A stretch of 64,000 nucleotides of DNA from Flavobacterium daemonense. GTDB taxonomy: Bacteria; Bacteroidota; Bacteroidia; Flavobacteriales; Flavobacteriaceae. The stretch is from NCBI RefSeq assembly GCF_007341385.1, contig NZ_VJYD01000018.1:1-64000 (forward strand), read 5' to 3'. The translations under genes were made by a program, and so were the position numbers. The notes beneath the pieces are model-generated. The model was given only the letters and a program-made list of their open reading frames with translations. It did no database searches and was not told the DNA's origin. Below are positions 8,108 to 16,459 of this stretch, piece by piece. The number at the start of each line of letters is the position of its first letter. The stretch's first letter is position 1.

Positions 8108-8878
8108 ATGAAGAACAATTTTATTTGGATTTTTATCCTCTTGTTTCCAATTGTTGTAGTAGCGCAAACTGACCAAAAAAAAGAAATCAACCAGCAACTT
8201 CAAACCTGGGTTTCTATAAATACAGTTACAAAATTTGCAGATCATTGGGGCGTTGTTGGCGATTTTCATATCCGACGAAACGATTTTGTCGCTGATCCCA
8301 GTTTTTATTTTATAAGAGGCGGAATAAGTTATATCCCGAATTCAAGCGTTTCTGTAAACCTTGGATATGCGCATATGTGGCTGGCGCCCTCAAATCCTGA
8401 TTGGAGTACATTTGCCGACGAAAACAGAATTTATCAGCAAGCCCAATTAAATTCAAAAGCGGGAAACGTGAGCATTTTGCAGCGTTTGCGAAATGAACAG
8501 CGATGGCAAGAAAAAATAGTCGATGACAAACCTAGCGGAGACTGGCGTTTTACTAACAGAATTCGTTATTTAATGAGTTTTACTTTCCGAATTTCTGATA
8601 AAAAATCATGGCCATCTATGGTTCTTTCAGATGAAATTCTTTTGCATTTTGGCGAAGAAGCCGTCTATAATACCTTTGACCAAAACCGATTTTTCATCGG
8701 AATCAAAAAAGCAATAAACCCAAAATGGAGTTATGATTTTGGGTATATGAATGTGTATCAGCAAAAATATTCCGGTTATCAATATGATATGAATCACACT
8801 ATTAGACTGTTTTTTTATCTCAGTACAAGTATTCGGAAAAAAGCGCCTTCAACAACTGAAACTTCTGGCGATGAATAA
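8108..8878 (+). CDS. DUF2490 family outer-membrane protein
   Basis: A 256-residue secreted protein. Signal peptide MKNNFIWIFILLFPIVVVAQ, then repeated amphipathic strands rich in W, Y and F (QTWVSINTVTKFADHWGVVGDFHIRRND, NSSVSVNLGYAHMWLAPS, FTNRIRYLMSFTFRISD), ending in a short polar tail. This matches DUF2490 proteins, predicted outer-membrane beta-barrels of about 220-250 residues. A TTG start three codons earlier is possible but the ATG is preferred. It is divergent from the efflux regulator, with only 191 bp between them, so it could share the operator. Function unknown. Confidence 0.85.
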   Translation: MKNNFIWIFILLFPIVVVAQTDQKKEINQQLQTWVSINTVTKFADHWGVVGDFHIRRNDFVADPSFYFIRGGISYIPNSSVSVNLGYAHMWLAPSNPDWSTFADENRIYQQAQLNSKAGNVSILQRLRNEQRWQEKIVDDKPSGDWRFTNRIRYLMSFTFRISDKKSWPSMVLSDEILLHFGEEAVYNTFDQNRFFIGIKKAINPKWSYDFGYMNVYQQKYSGYQYDMNHTIRLFFYLSTSIRKKAPSTTETSGDE

Positions 8879-8911
8879 TTATTGTTTTTAATATGATTGA
8901 AATTTTTATTT

Positions 8912-9059
8912 AACACATAGAAACATAGTTCCAATAGACTAAAATCAAGGAAGGTTAAAAAAACTAGTTTTCACACATAGCCTGTCAAAAACAACTATGT
9001 TTATTTTAAACAAGTGAAACGCCTTTTGTAAGCGTTCAAAATCTATGTTTCTATGTGTT
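8912..9059 (-). repeat. family A palindrome-ended repeat, copy 1 (reverse orientation)
   Basis: Terminal inverted repeats AACACATAGAAACATAG and its complement bound a 148-bp element. Read on the minus strand it contains the internal motifs GGCGTTTCACTTG, GGCTATGTGTG and AAAACTAGTTTTTTT shared with the copies at 25164 and 38574. It lies between convergent genes. Confidence 0.75.
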
Positions 9060-9079
9060 AAAAAATTATACGCAAAGGT

Positions 9080-10078
9080 TTATTTTAAGAAATAATCGGC
9101 ATCAAGCAAGCGATTTCCAGTTTCATCATAAACGGCATAATTGAAACCACCTTGAATGCAATAAGAACCATATTCGCCATTTTTATTTAAAGCAATAAAT
9201 CCGACTTGAATATCTTTTAAATCTTTGTTTCTGTTTTTGGTCAATTTCACAATTCGCGCAACTGCCTCTTCACACGCTTTTTGAGGAGATTTCCCGTGGC
9301 GCATTAATTCGACAACCAAATGACAACCAGTAATTCTGATAACTTCTTCTCCATGTCCTGTTGCAGTTGCAGCTCCAATTTCGTTATCAACATACAAACC
9401 TGCACCAATAATTGGCGAATCACCAACACGTCCGTGCATTTTAAATGCCATACCGCTCGTTGTACAAGCTCCTGAAAGATTTCCGTCTGCATCTAATGCA
9501 ATCATTCCTATTGTATCGTGATTTTCAATATTTGCAATTGGTTTGTATTTGCTGTCTTTCAGCCATTCTTTCCACTCTTTTTCCGATTCTTCTAATAGCA
9601 GATTTTCTTTTTTAAAGCCTTGTTCCAATGCAAATTGAAAAGCGCCATCGCCAACAAGCATTACGTGAGGCGTTTTTTCCATCACGGCTCTCGCGACTGA
9701 AATAGGATGTTTTATATATTCCAAACAAGCAACCGAACCAATATTTGCATTTTCGTCCATAATGCAAGCGTCCAATGTTACGCGTCCGTCTCTGTCTGGG
9801 CGTCCACCGTAACCAACGCTTCTTTCTTTTGGGTCGCCTTCCGGAATTTTTACACCTGCTTCAACAGCATCTAAAGCTTTTCCGTTTTTCTTTAAAATTT
9901 CCCAAGCAGCTTCATTTGCAGGTATTCCAAATCGCCATGTCGAAAGCACAATTGGCTTCTTCCCTTTTTTAGACATTACCTTTTCTTCTTCTTTTTCTGA
10001 TTTAGACTGAAAAGATTGTAAAGCAACAGCAACTGAAGCGATTGCCGCGGTTTTTAAAAAATTCCTGCGATTTGTCAT
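9080..10078 (-). CDS. N(4)-(beta-N-acetylglucosaminyl)-L-asparaginase (glycosylasparaginase)
   Basis: A 332-residue Ntn-hydrolase precursor. It carries a twin-arginine signal (NRRNFLKTAAIASVAVALQS), so it is probably exported folded. The autoprocessing and catalytic site is seen in NHDTIGM: cleavage before Thr189 would give an alpha chain of about 190 residues and a beta chain with N-terminal Thr. Downstream, GRVGDSPIIGAGLYVD and ATGHGEE are the substrate-binding segments of the glycosylasparaginase family. It hydrolyses the GlcNAc-Asn bond left after proteolysis of N-glycoproteins. The closest characterised relative I know is the enzyme of Elizabethkingia (Flavobacterium) meningosepticum. 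Single gene, flanked by family A repeats on both sides. Confidence 0.93.
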   Translation of the reverse strand: MTNRRNFLKTAAIASVAVALQSFQSKSEKEEEKVMSKKGKKPIVLSTWRFGIPANEAAWEILKKNGKALDAVEAGVKIPEGDPKERSVGYGGRPDRDGRVTLDACIMDENANIGSVACLEYIKHPISVARAVMEKTPHVMLVGDGAFQFALEQGFKKENLLLEESEKEWKEWLKDSKYKPIANIENHDTIGMIALDADGNLSGACTTSGMAFKMHGRVGDSPIIGAGLYVDNEIGAATATGHGEEVIRITGCHLVVELMRHGKSPQKACEEAVARIVKLTKNRNKDLKDIQVGFIALNKNGEYGSYCIQGGFNYAVYDETGNRLLDADYFLK

Positions 10079-10174
10079 GGCTTAATTGTAAAAACTTGGA
10101 TAAATAAAACTTTCTGTGTGATGTAAATTTATAAAACAATACTAAACTTTACTCCGTTGAACGTAATTAATTCT

Positions 10175-10323
10175 AACACATAGAAAGATAGATTAGGATG
10201 CTTAAAAAAGGCATTTCATTTATTTTAAAACAAACATGGTTAGCTATGTGAAGAAACATGTTTCCTTTTGGTTTCCTTTTGGCTTCTTTTTTTAAACAAA
10301 TAAAATCTATGTCTCTATGTGTT
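10175..10323 (+). repeat. family A palindrome-ended repeat, copy 2 (divergent)
   Basis: Ends AACACATAGAAAGATAG and CTATGTCTCTATGTGTT, 149 bp, with partly conserved interior (GGCATTTCA, CTATGTG). It lies between two minus-strand genes and is the most divergent of the four copies. Confidence 0.65.
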
Positions 10324-10404
10324 TAATAAAAAATTCCCGACACAAACGAAGTGAAAAGAAGAAATAATTAAACTGACTATTTAAATTTTGTTTTAACGAA
10401 AAAA

Positions 10405-10442
10405 AAAAACGCCACTGAATTTTTATTTTCGGTGGCGTTTTT
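10405..10442 (-). terminator. Rho-independent terminator of the sugar dehydrogenase gene
   Basis: Arms ACGCCAC (10409-10415) and GTGGCGT (10432-10438), flanked by A-tract and T-tract so that it can work in both directions. It lies 7 nt after the stop at 10449. Confidence 0.8.
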
Positions 10443-10448
10443 AGTATT

Positions 10449-11675
10449 TTATTTCTTGTCAATTTTATAGAGTCGGCCTTGATCTGTAACGGCATAAAGT
10501 GCACCGTCATTGCCTTGCGTAATATCTCTGAAACGTTGATTTTCAGAAGCAAGAAGTCTTTCTTCTCCAACAACTTTATTATTTTCAATTGCAAGTCGCA
10601 CAATGTGCATACCGGTCAAAGCCCCAATAAATAGATTATTTTCCCATTCTGGAACGCGATTACCAGCATAAAAAGTCATTCCGCTTGGAGAAACCACAGG
10701 ATCCCAATAATAAACAGGCTGTTCCATTCCGGTTTGTTGCTGAATTCCAGCACCAACTTTTTCACCGCTATATTCAATTCCGTATGTAATAGTTGGCCAG
10801 CCAAAGTTTGCGCCTTCTTTTAATCGGTTTATTTCGTCTCCACCTCTTGGACCATGCTCACTTTCCCAAACCTCACCAGTCACAGGATGCATTGCTAGTC
10901 CTTGCGGATTTCTATGTCCAATTGTATATAATTCTGCCAAAGCGCCACTTCCTGTAAAAACAGGATTCCCGGCTGCAGGCTGACCTTCTTTTGTCAATCT
11001 TACCACTTTTCCAAGACCAGAAGAAACAGATTGTGCCAATGGTCGGGTTTCTAGAACCGAACGCTCTCCCGTACTTACAACAAGATTCCCTGTTTTGTCA
11101 AAAAGGATTCGGCCTCCGTAATGCAGATCGCTTGGATTTGCAGGTTTCGCACGATAAATCACCGTTGCGCCTTCAATTGTTTTTTCATCGGCAGAAAGTT
11201 TTCCTTTGGCTACAGCCGTATTATTTCCGCCTGTTGTCGCTTCAGAAAATACCCAATAAATCATTTTATTTGATGCAAATTCAGGATCAAGGCACAAGCC
11301 AAGCAAACCGCCCTGGCCAGATGGATTAACAGCTGGAATTCCAGTAATTGGACTGCTGACAACTCCGGCCGTAGTAACAATACGCATTTGTCCGGCTTTT
11401 TCAGTAATTAAAAGTCGGCCGTCAGGAAGCATTTTTACGCCCCACGGACTTGCTAAAGAACTTGTAATTACAGCACTTGCAAAAGCCGTATTTGTTTTAA
11501 TGCCACTAATTCGGGTCTGTCCTTCGAAAGCAGGCTTGTAAGCGCTATTTGGAGCATTTGTTTCCACAGGATCCGTAACTGTGCCCGGATCTGCAGGAGA
11601 ATCTTTATCATTCGAACAACCGCATGACATTAAAACTACTGTGAAAAATGCGAAAAAGCAGGTTATATTTTTCAT
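10449..11675 (-). CDS. PQQ-dependent sugar dehydrogenase (glucose/sorbosone dehydrogenase family) lipoprotein
   Basis: A 408-residue lipoprotein: signal ending LMSC with lipid Cys18, a linker rich in D, P and T, then a six-bladed propeller of the GSDH type. Visible family segments are LASPWGVKMLPDGRLLITEKAGQ, GLLGLCLDPEF, GRILFDKTGNLVVSTGER, RNPQGLAMHPVTGEVWESEHGPRGGDEIN and WDPVVSPSGMTFYAGN. The His-Arg-Asn-Pro-Gln and Glu-His-Gly-Pro motifs are where related soluble glucose dehydrogenases bind PQQ and calcium. The likely role is oxidation of aldose sugars or a related alcohol at the cell surface. Whether PQQ is made or imported by this strain cannot be seen here. Single gene. Confidence 0.88.
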   Translation of the reverse strand: MKNITCFFAFFTVVLMSCGCSNDKDSPADPGTVTDPVETNAPNSAYKPAFEGQTRISGIKTNTAFASAVITSSLASPWGVKMLPDGRLLITEKAGQMRIVTTAGVVSSPITGIPAVNPSGQGGLLGLCLDPEFASNKMIYWVFSEATTGGNNTAVAKGKLSADEKTIEGATVIYRAKPANPSDLHYGGRILFDKTGNLVVSTGERSVLETRPLAQSVSSGLGKVVRLTKEGQPAAGNPVFTGSGALAELYTIGHRNPQGLAMHPVTGEVWESEHGPRGGDEINRLKEGANFGWPTITYGIEYSGEKVGAGIQQQTGMEQPVYYWDPVVSPSGMTFYAGNRVPEWENNLFIGALTGMHIVRLAIENNKVVGEERLLASENQRFRDITQGNDGALYAVTDQGRLYKIDKK

Positions 11676-11871
11676 CTTATTTGATTATTTAAAATTAAAA
11701 AACAGTTTGGGTTAAGGTTGTCAAAGTTCTTAAATAGAAAATATTTTGAGTTATATAATTTCTGTCAGAACTTATAGAATTATCTTTTATAACGTTGAAA
11801 ATGTGTATTGTATTTTAAAAACATTTAAAAGGAATTGTTTTATTTTTTAAATTAGATTAAAATTAAAAGCT

Positions 11872-12765
11872 ATGAAAAAAATAACCAAGGAAGATATAAG
11901 TCAGGAAGTATTTGATTTGTATGACGATTATGCACACAATAAAATTGACCGTCGGATATTTATTGAAAAACTATCCATTTTTGCAGTTGGAACACTGACA
12001 CTTCCATCGCTTTTAAGTTTTATGACACCTAATTATGTTGACAGTATTTTGGTTCAGCCAACAGATCCTCGTTTGAAATCAGGCTATATAAATTATGATT
12101 CTCCAAAAGGTGGCGGAAGCATCAAAGGTCTTCTGTCACAACCTGCCGATGCTAAAAAGAAACTTCCGGGAATAATTGTCGTACATGAAAACCGAGGCTT
12201 AAACCCTTATATTGAAGATGTTGGAAGAAGAGCTGCTCTTGAAGGATTCATCACACTTGCTCCAGACGCACTTTCGCCATTAGGAGGTTATCCAGGAAAT
12301 GATGATGCGGGACGAGAACTTCAAAAAAAACGTACTCGCGAGGAAATGCTCGAAGATTTTATTGCCGCTTATGACTATTTAAAATCACATAAAGACTGCA
12401 ATGGTTATATTGGCGTTGTCGGATTTTGTTTTGGAGGATGGATTGCCAATATGATGGCAGTAAAAATACCAACTCTATCAGCAGCAGTTCCTTATTATGG
12501 AGGACAGCCAACTAAGGAAGAAGCTGAACAAATCGTTACTCCGTTAATGCTGCATTATGCCGGACTCGATACGCGTGTAAATGACGGATGGCCCGCTTTT
12601 GAAGAAGTGCTTACAAAAAATAAAGTAGAACATACTGCTTATTTTTATGCCGGAGTCAATCATGGTTTTCATAACAATACAACGCCTCGCTATGATGAAG
12701 CTGCCGCAACGTTATCGTGGACACGAACTATTGATTTTTTCAAACTAAAGCTTAGGAAAAAATAA
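11872..12765 (+). CDS. dienelactone hydrolase family protein
   Basis: A 297-residue alpha/beta hydrolase. Catalytic triad candidates are Cys186 in GFCFGG (the DLH-type nucleophile elbow), Asp233 in AGLDTRVND and His264 in VNHGFHN. The first 65 residues form an extension with a hydrophobic segment (IFAVGTLTLPSLLSFMTP) preceded by RR, which looks like a Tat-type or membrane-anchoring signal, so the enzyme may be exported. This long N-terminus is common in bacterial 'YghX-like' DLH proteins. The substrate is unknown; related proteins hydrolyse small lactones or esters. Single gene with 196 bp of non-coding DNA upstream. Confidence 0.88.
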   Translation: MKKITKEDISQEVFDLYDDYAHNKIDRRIFIEKLSIFAVGTLTLPSLLSFMTPNYVDSILVQPTDPRLKSGYINYDSPKGGGSIKGLLSQPADAKKKLPGIIVVHENRGLNPYIEDVGRRAALEGFITLAPDALSPLGGYPGNDDAGRELQKKRTREEMLEDFIAAYDYLKSHKDCNGYIGVVGFCFGGWIANMMAVKIPTLSAAVPYYGGQPTKEEAEQIVTPLMLHYAGLDTRVNDGWPAFEEVLTKNKVEHTAYFYAGVNHGFHNNTTPRYDEAAATLSWTRTIDFFKLKLRKK

Positions 12766-12856
12766 TTTTATAAATCTCTGAGTCAATTTATCGGAAAGAA
12801 ATTTGGTGCAAAATATTGAAGAATAAGCTTTAATTTTGCGCTAAATTATTTTTCAG

Positions 12857-13573
12857 ATGAATTTGCACGAGCTTACCATAAATGACACCGAAAAAGTTGC
12901 TATCGAAAACTTGTTTTTCAGCGAAGAGAATAAAGCTGTTTTGCAACAAGTTATCAAAGAGCACAAATATTTTGAGGAATTAAAAAAATACAATCTTCCT
13001 ATAGATAATAAAATATTGCTTCATGGTCATTCTGGCTGCGGTAAAACAACTACTGCAAAAGCAATTGCAACAGCTCTGAATAAAGAAATTATCATTGTAA
13101 ACCTCAGCACGATTATAAATGCCCGAATTGGCGAAACTTCTAAAAATGTTAAAGCTTTATTTGATAAAGCTTCGCGTGAAAATGCTGTTTTATTCTTAGA
13201 TGAGTTTGACCAAATTGCCAAAAGCCGTGAAAATGACGATAAAGATGTTGCCGAAATGAAGCGTCTTGTCAATACTATTATTCAATTAATCGATTATTTT
13301 CCAACGAATTGCCTTTTGATTTCTGCTACTAATTTTTTTAATAGTATTGATACCGCTTTGCTGAGAAGATTTCAAATCAAGCTTAAGTTTGAAATGCCAA
13401 ACGAAAATCAATTGGATCTGTATTACGACAATATTTTAAACGCTTTTCCGATTCATTTGCAGGATATTCCACGAAAATACAATCTTTCTTATGCCGAGGT
13501 AAAAGATTACGTCAATACTACAATGAAAGGATTGATTATTTCAGAATTAGAAATGCAACAAAAGCAATTCTAG
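12857..13573 (+). CDS. AAA-family ATPase
   Basis: A 238-residue protein that is essentially one AAA domain. Walker A GHSGCGKTT (57-65), Walker B VLFLDEFD (111-118), sensor-1 SATN (156-159) and an arginine finger in LLRRF (170-171). About 45 residues precede the domain; the lid is short. It lacks a protease, FtsH or Cdc48 partner domain, so it is likely a small remodelling or chaperone-type ATPase. Neighbours (a hydrolase before, an acidic protein after) do not define a substrate. The start codon gives a compact protein and is preceded by an AT-rich leader. Confidence 0.88.
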   Translation: MNLHELTINDTEKVAIENLFFSEENKAVLQQVIKEHKYFEELKKYNLPIDNKILLHGHSGCGKTTTAKAIATALNKEIIIVNLSTIINARIGETSKNVKALFDKASRENAVLFLDEFDQIAKSRENDDKDVAEMKRLVNTIIQLIDYFPTNCLLISATNFFNSIDTALLRRFQIKLKFEMPNENQLDLYYDNILNAFPIHLQDIPRKYNLSYAEVKDYVNTTMKGLIISELEMQQKQF

Positions 13574-13772
13574 TTTTCCAAATTACTTTATTACTTCTAC
13601 TTTTATTTTTTCTCTGATTATTTAAGGGAAAAAACAATTCTGTTTGCCTCTAATTTTCTGTATCTGTTAATTATGCAACGATAAATTCATTTCATGTAAG
13701 ACTTTCCACTGGTTTGCTAGGTAAATTTGTAAAACACAAACTTTTAACCGAATAACTTAAAAGAGAAATGTT

Positions 13773-14249
13773 ATGAAAACAGACCACAACTTTGATTATC
13801 ATCAGAACGATCCTGATTATATCGAACAAAATATACTTGTTGATGGTACTTCTGTAGAAGACCAATACAAACAAGATTTAAAAGCAGAGGACAACTATGA
13901 ATTTGGCGAAAGCGATCCTGATTATCTCGATCAAAATACACCAGTTGATCCCGACAATTATGCGAGAGAAGAAAATCCGTACCAATATCAGGAAGAATTT
14001 ATTGGCGATTCGCAGCATTTTGTCGCGGATTTTGAAGACACTAGTTTACGACTTGAAAATATTCCGAATCAGGAACGCATTGTAAACGAAGATGATGCCA
14101 TTACGAACGACGAACGAAAAAACGATTTTGACGAAGATTATGATCCCGATTTAGATTTGGAAAAAGATGGCGATCTCGATGATGATGATACAAAAGATTT
14201 AGATGATTTTGACGCTGAACATTTTCCTGAAAATCATCCTAGAGAATAA
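13773..14249 (+). CDS. highly acidic low-complexity protein
   Basis: A 158-residue protein with about 35 percent Asp plus Glu and hardly any hydrophobic core. An internal repeat is visible: NDPDYIEQNILVD (about 12-24) and SDPDYLDQNTPVD (about 47-59). The C-terminal third is almost a D/E tract. No signal peptide. It is probably disordered; possible roles include a cation buffer, DNA mimic or stress-related protein, none shown. It ends 15 nt before a membrane-protein gene, so the two and the small gene at 14700 may be co-transcribed. A TAAATTTG -7-like element lies at 13722-13729. Confidence 0.75.
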   Translation: MKTDHNFDYHQNDPDYIEQNILVDGTSVEDQYKQDLKAEDNYEFGESDPDYLDQNTPVDPDNYAREENPYQYQEEFIGDSQHFVADFEDTSLRLENIPNQERIVNEDDAITNDERKNDFDEDYDPDLDLEKDGDLDDDDTKDLDDFDAEHFPENHPRE

Positions 14250-14264
14250 TCAATTTTCCTTTTC

Positions 14265-14663
14265 ATGGATTTGACGACACAAATTATCTGGCTTTTTGTT
14301 CTAGCTGTTCCTATTGCGTGCATCAGCTGGACAGTTACGCACGAAGAAATTTTTCGAGAACCTCGAGAATGGTGTATCAAGCATTCAAAATTTGACAGGA
14401 CAATTATGTCACGAAAAGTTTTTTATCTCTTTACCTGCGAATATTGTTTCAGCCACTATGTCACAATTGCATTTTTGGTGCTCTGTGATTATAAACTTTT
14501 GTTAAATGACTGGAGAGGCTATTTTTTGGCAGGATTCTCGCTGGTTTTTATGGCAAATATTTACATGAGCCTTTTTGCTTTGCTGAGACAGGCCATTAAA
14601 AAAGAAAAAGCAGAAATTGAGAAAATCGAGATTGATACCGAAAATGAAAAATTATCAAATTAG
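14265..14663 (+). CDS. small inner-membrane protein with CEYCFSHY motif
   Basis: A 132-residue protein. Hydrophobic helices lie at about 5-25, 65-85 and 90-112, followed by a charged C-terminal tail (RQAIKKEKAEIEKIEIDTENEK) that is probably cytoplasmic and helical. The CEYCFSHYV segment (about 63-71) just before a helix resembles the C-x2-C-xx-H/W motif of small DUF1360-like membrane proteins and might bind metal or form a disulfide. The gene is 15 nt after the acidic-protein gene and 36 nt before the next small membrane gene. No defined function. Confidence 0.75.
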   Translation: MDLTTQIIWLFVLAVPIACISWTVTHEEIFREPREWCIKHSKFDRTIMSRKVFYLFTCEYCFSHYVTIAFLVLCDYKLLLNDWRGYFLAGFSLVFMANIYMSLFALLRQAIKKEKAEIEKIEIDTENEKLSN

Positions 14664-14699
14664 ATACAAACACGTTTAAACAAATAAATTATTAGAATT

Positions 14700-14969
14700 A
14701 TGGAAAATTTGAATTTTATAGATCCTTTATTACACGGAATAACGCCAAATCCACCATCAAAATTATCAGTTAAAAATTTAGCTTGTGCAGGACTGAGTGC
14801 CTTATTGGTTGGTGCGGTTTTGAAAAAAACTGGGCATAACAAATCGGCAGCGCTTCTTGGAAGTATAGCTTTGCCTTTATTAACCTCAGCATGCTACAAA
14901 AAAATCTCAAAAATATATAAAGAAAAAAAAGAAGAAACAGAAAGCAGCGGGATTGAATATAACCACTAG
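14700..14969 (+). CDS. small hypothetical membrane protein
   Basis: An 89-residue protein with one or two hydrophobic segments (LACAGLSALLVGAVL at about 27-41 and SAALLGSIALPLLTSACY at about 48-65) and a basic, then acidic, C-terminal tail. It follows the CEYC membrane protein by 36 nt in the same direction and is probably in the same transcript. I recognise no family. Confidence 0.65.
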   Translation: MENLNFIDPLLHGITPNPPSKLSVKNLACAGLSALLVGAVLKKTGHNKSAALLGSIALPLLTSACYKKISKIYKEKKEETESSGIEYNH

Positions 14970-14981
14970 AAAAGTTTTTTT

Positions 14982-15340
14982 TGTTTCAAGTTTCAGGTTT
15001 CAGGTTGAACCGGGACTTGGTAATTTTTAACGCAAAGTTCGCTAAGGTTTTTTGCTCCCGTTATGTTTACATAAACTATAAGGACGCAAAGCTTTGCGAA
15101 CTTTGTGTTTATAGACATAAAAACTTGACAAAAAAACTTTGCGAACTTTGCGGTTAAATTCACAACGCTACTTAGACTTGAAGCTGATCTTTTAACGCAA
15201 AGTTCGCAAAGCTTTTGCGTTCTTTTGCGTTTGAAAACACAATCTGAACCAAAAAACTTTGCGAACTTTGCGGTTAAATTCCCAGCTATTTCAAACTTGA
15301 AACTTGAAACTTTAAACCTGAAACTTTAAATTTTAATCCT
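14982..15340. repeat. family B nested palindromes (two tandem copies inside GTTTCA arms)
   Basis: Two copies of an element whose arms read TTTAACGCAAAGTTCGC and GCGAACTTTGCGGTTAAA lie at about 15026-15159 and 15191-15279. Outside them are looser arms made of GTTTCAAGTTTCAGGTT on the left and AACTTGAAACTT/AAACCTGAAAC on the right, so the whole stretch can fold as nested hairpins. It fills the 380 bp between the + gene ending at 14969 and the - gene ending at 15351. No coding capacity. Confidence 0.75.
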
Positions 15341-15350
15341 AAAACAATAA

Positions 15351-15725
15351 TCAAGAAAGATTAATATTCCCTTCGACCCAATTCAGGGCTTTGTTGAAGT
15401 TTTCTTTTTTGAATCCGTGGAATTCTCCTGGAACTACGAAGCTGAATCCGTTTGTGAATGAAATAATATCTTCAGAATCCGTAATTATCGCAGCGCGATT
15501 CCATTTTCCTAAATGTTTTAATCCAAGAAGCGCATCTTCAAGCCATGCGCCTGCAGTAAAGTTTTCGATATCTGTATCGATAACCAGCAAAAAATTGATT
15601 TCGTGGATTTGGTTTGCCAAGTGCTCAACGGCTGGCGCAACCACTTTTAAAAAATCATCTTTTGTTACTTCTGCCAATGCTCTAAATGCAACTACATTAT
15701 CTGTTGTGTCAATCTGATGTATCAT
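15351..15725 (-). CDS. SpoIIAA-like (STAS-fold) protein
   Basis: A 124-residue soluble protein matching the SpoIIAA-like family (PF11964): starts MIHQIDTTDNVVAFRALAEVTKDDF, contains NFLLVIDTDIENFTAGAWLEDALLGLKHLGKWNRAAIITDSE, and ends with the EFHGFKKENFNKALNWVEG segment. Members adopt a STAS-like alpha/beta fold and are often stress- or membrane-linked, but the molecular role is unknown. It is monocistronic. Downstream is the family B repeat cluster. Confidence 0.85.
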   Translation of the reverse strand: MIHQIDTTDNVVAFRALAEVTKDDFLKVVAPAVEHLANQIHEINFLLVIDTDIENFTAGAWLEDALLGLKHLGKWNRAAIITDSEDIISFTNGFSFVVPGEFHGFKKENFNKALNWVEGNINLS

Positions 15726-15892
15726 GATAGTATTAATTTTGAATGTTATTTACTGATGAGATTATAATGCATAAAACTCCAATCAAAAATACTTCTCGAA
15801 TACCGTTTAAGTATTATAGCTTCTTCTTCTATTTTTACAAAATAACAATGTACTTCCCTAAAAATAAATTAATTGAAACTGACAAAGACAAG

Positions 15893-15930
15893 AAAGCGAT
15901 AATACGTTTTCGCATTATCGCTTTTACTTT
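15893..15930 (-). terminator. terminator of the 15931 gene
   Basis: Hairpin with arms AAAGCGATAAT (15893-15903) and ATTATCGCTTT (15914-15924), extended inside by CG pairs with a TTTT loop. It lies directly after the minus-strand stop. It argues against a real + strand gene across 15743-15991. Confidence 0.65.
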
Positions 15931-16422
15931 TTATATTTTGCTACTGACTTTTGTTTTATCAATTTCATCAATAAAAGGAATTGAATTTTGAATTTCGCCT
16001 CTTATCGTTACTTGCAGATATTGCTCAAGCTGAACAAATTTTGCTGCATTTCGTCCGCCAATTGCTTTTTTGACTTTGCTGTATGTTTTGCTCAGCAGTT
16101 TGTCATAATCGTTGACATTTTTTAAACTTGCTTCGGTCAATGATGCGGCTTTTGCATCATCAAGTGTAGCATAGTTATTTCCGTAATCATTTATTATCTG
16201 CACTTTTTGCTGTCCTAGTGCTTTTCGCGAAGTCTCATATTCATCGTAGATTTTTTGAAACTCTGTCGCCTGAGGTTCTGATAAATTCATGTATTGGCGT
16301 ACCAAATCTGCTTTGGATTTACCATAAATAGACTGAATAACTTCTACATCTTCTTTTAAGCTCGATTGAGCAAATGAATTTACAGAAAAAACAATAAGCG
16401 CTAATAAAATTACTTTTTTCAT
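15931..16422 (-). CDS. secreted helical hypothetical protein
   Basis: A 163-residue protein with a Sec signal (MKKVILLALIVFSVNSFAQ) followed by an almost entirely helical, charged region. It contains Spy/CpxP-like phrases (QYMNLSEPQATEFQKIYDEYETSRKALGQ) but I cannot assign it firmly to that family. Such small periplasmic proteins may act as chaperones or stress sensors. It lies 37 nt downstream of the outer-membrane beta-barrel gene and is probably co-transcribed with it. Confidence 0.75.
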   Translation of the reverse strand: MKKVILLALIVFSVNSFAQSSLKEDVEVIQSIYGKSKADLVRQYMNLSEPQATEFQKIYDEYETSRKALGQQKVQIINDYGNNYATLDDAKAASLTEASLKNVNDYDKLLSKTYSKVKKAIGGRNAAKFVQLEQYLQVTIRGEIQNSIPFIDEIDKTKVSSKI

Positions 16423-16459
16423 GATCTGATTTTTAAGGGTGAAGATGCTTTACAGCGAT

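Noticed and set aside
8912..9059. Rho-independent terminator
   Set aside because: Although palindromic at its ends, the element is 148 bp long with conserved interior and recurs elsewhere, so it is a repeat, not just a terminator.
14970..15350. CRISPR-like array
   Set aside because: The repeats are inverted, not direct, without regular spacers or cas genes; they belong to family B palindromes.
15743..15991. 82-codon plus-strand frame
   Set aside because: It spans the terminator hairpin at 15893-15924 and overlaps the convergent secreted-protein gene; no support for translation.
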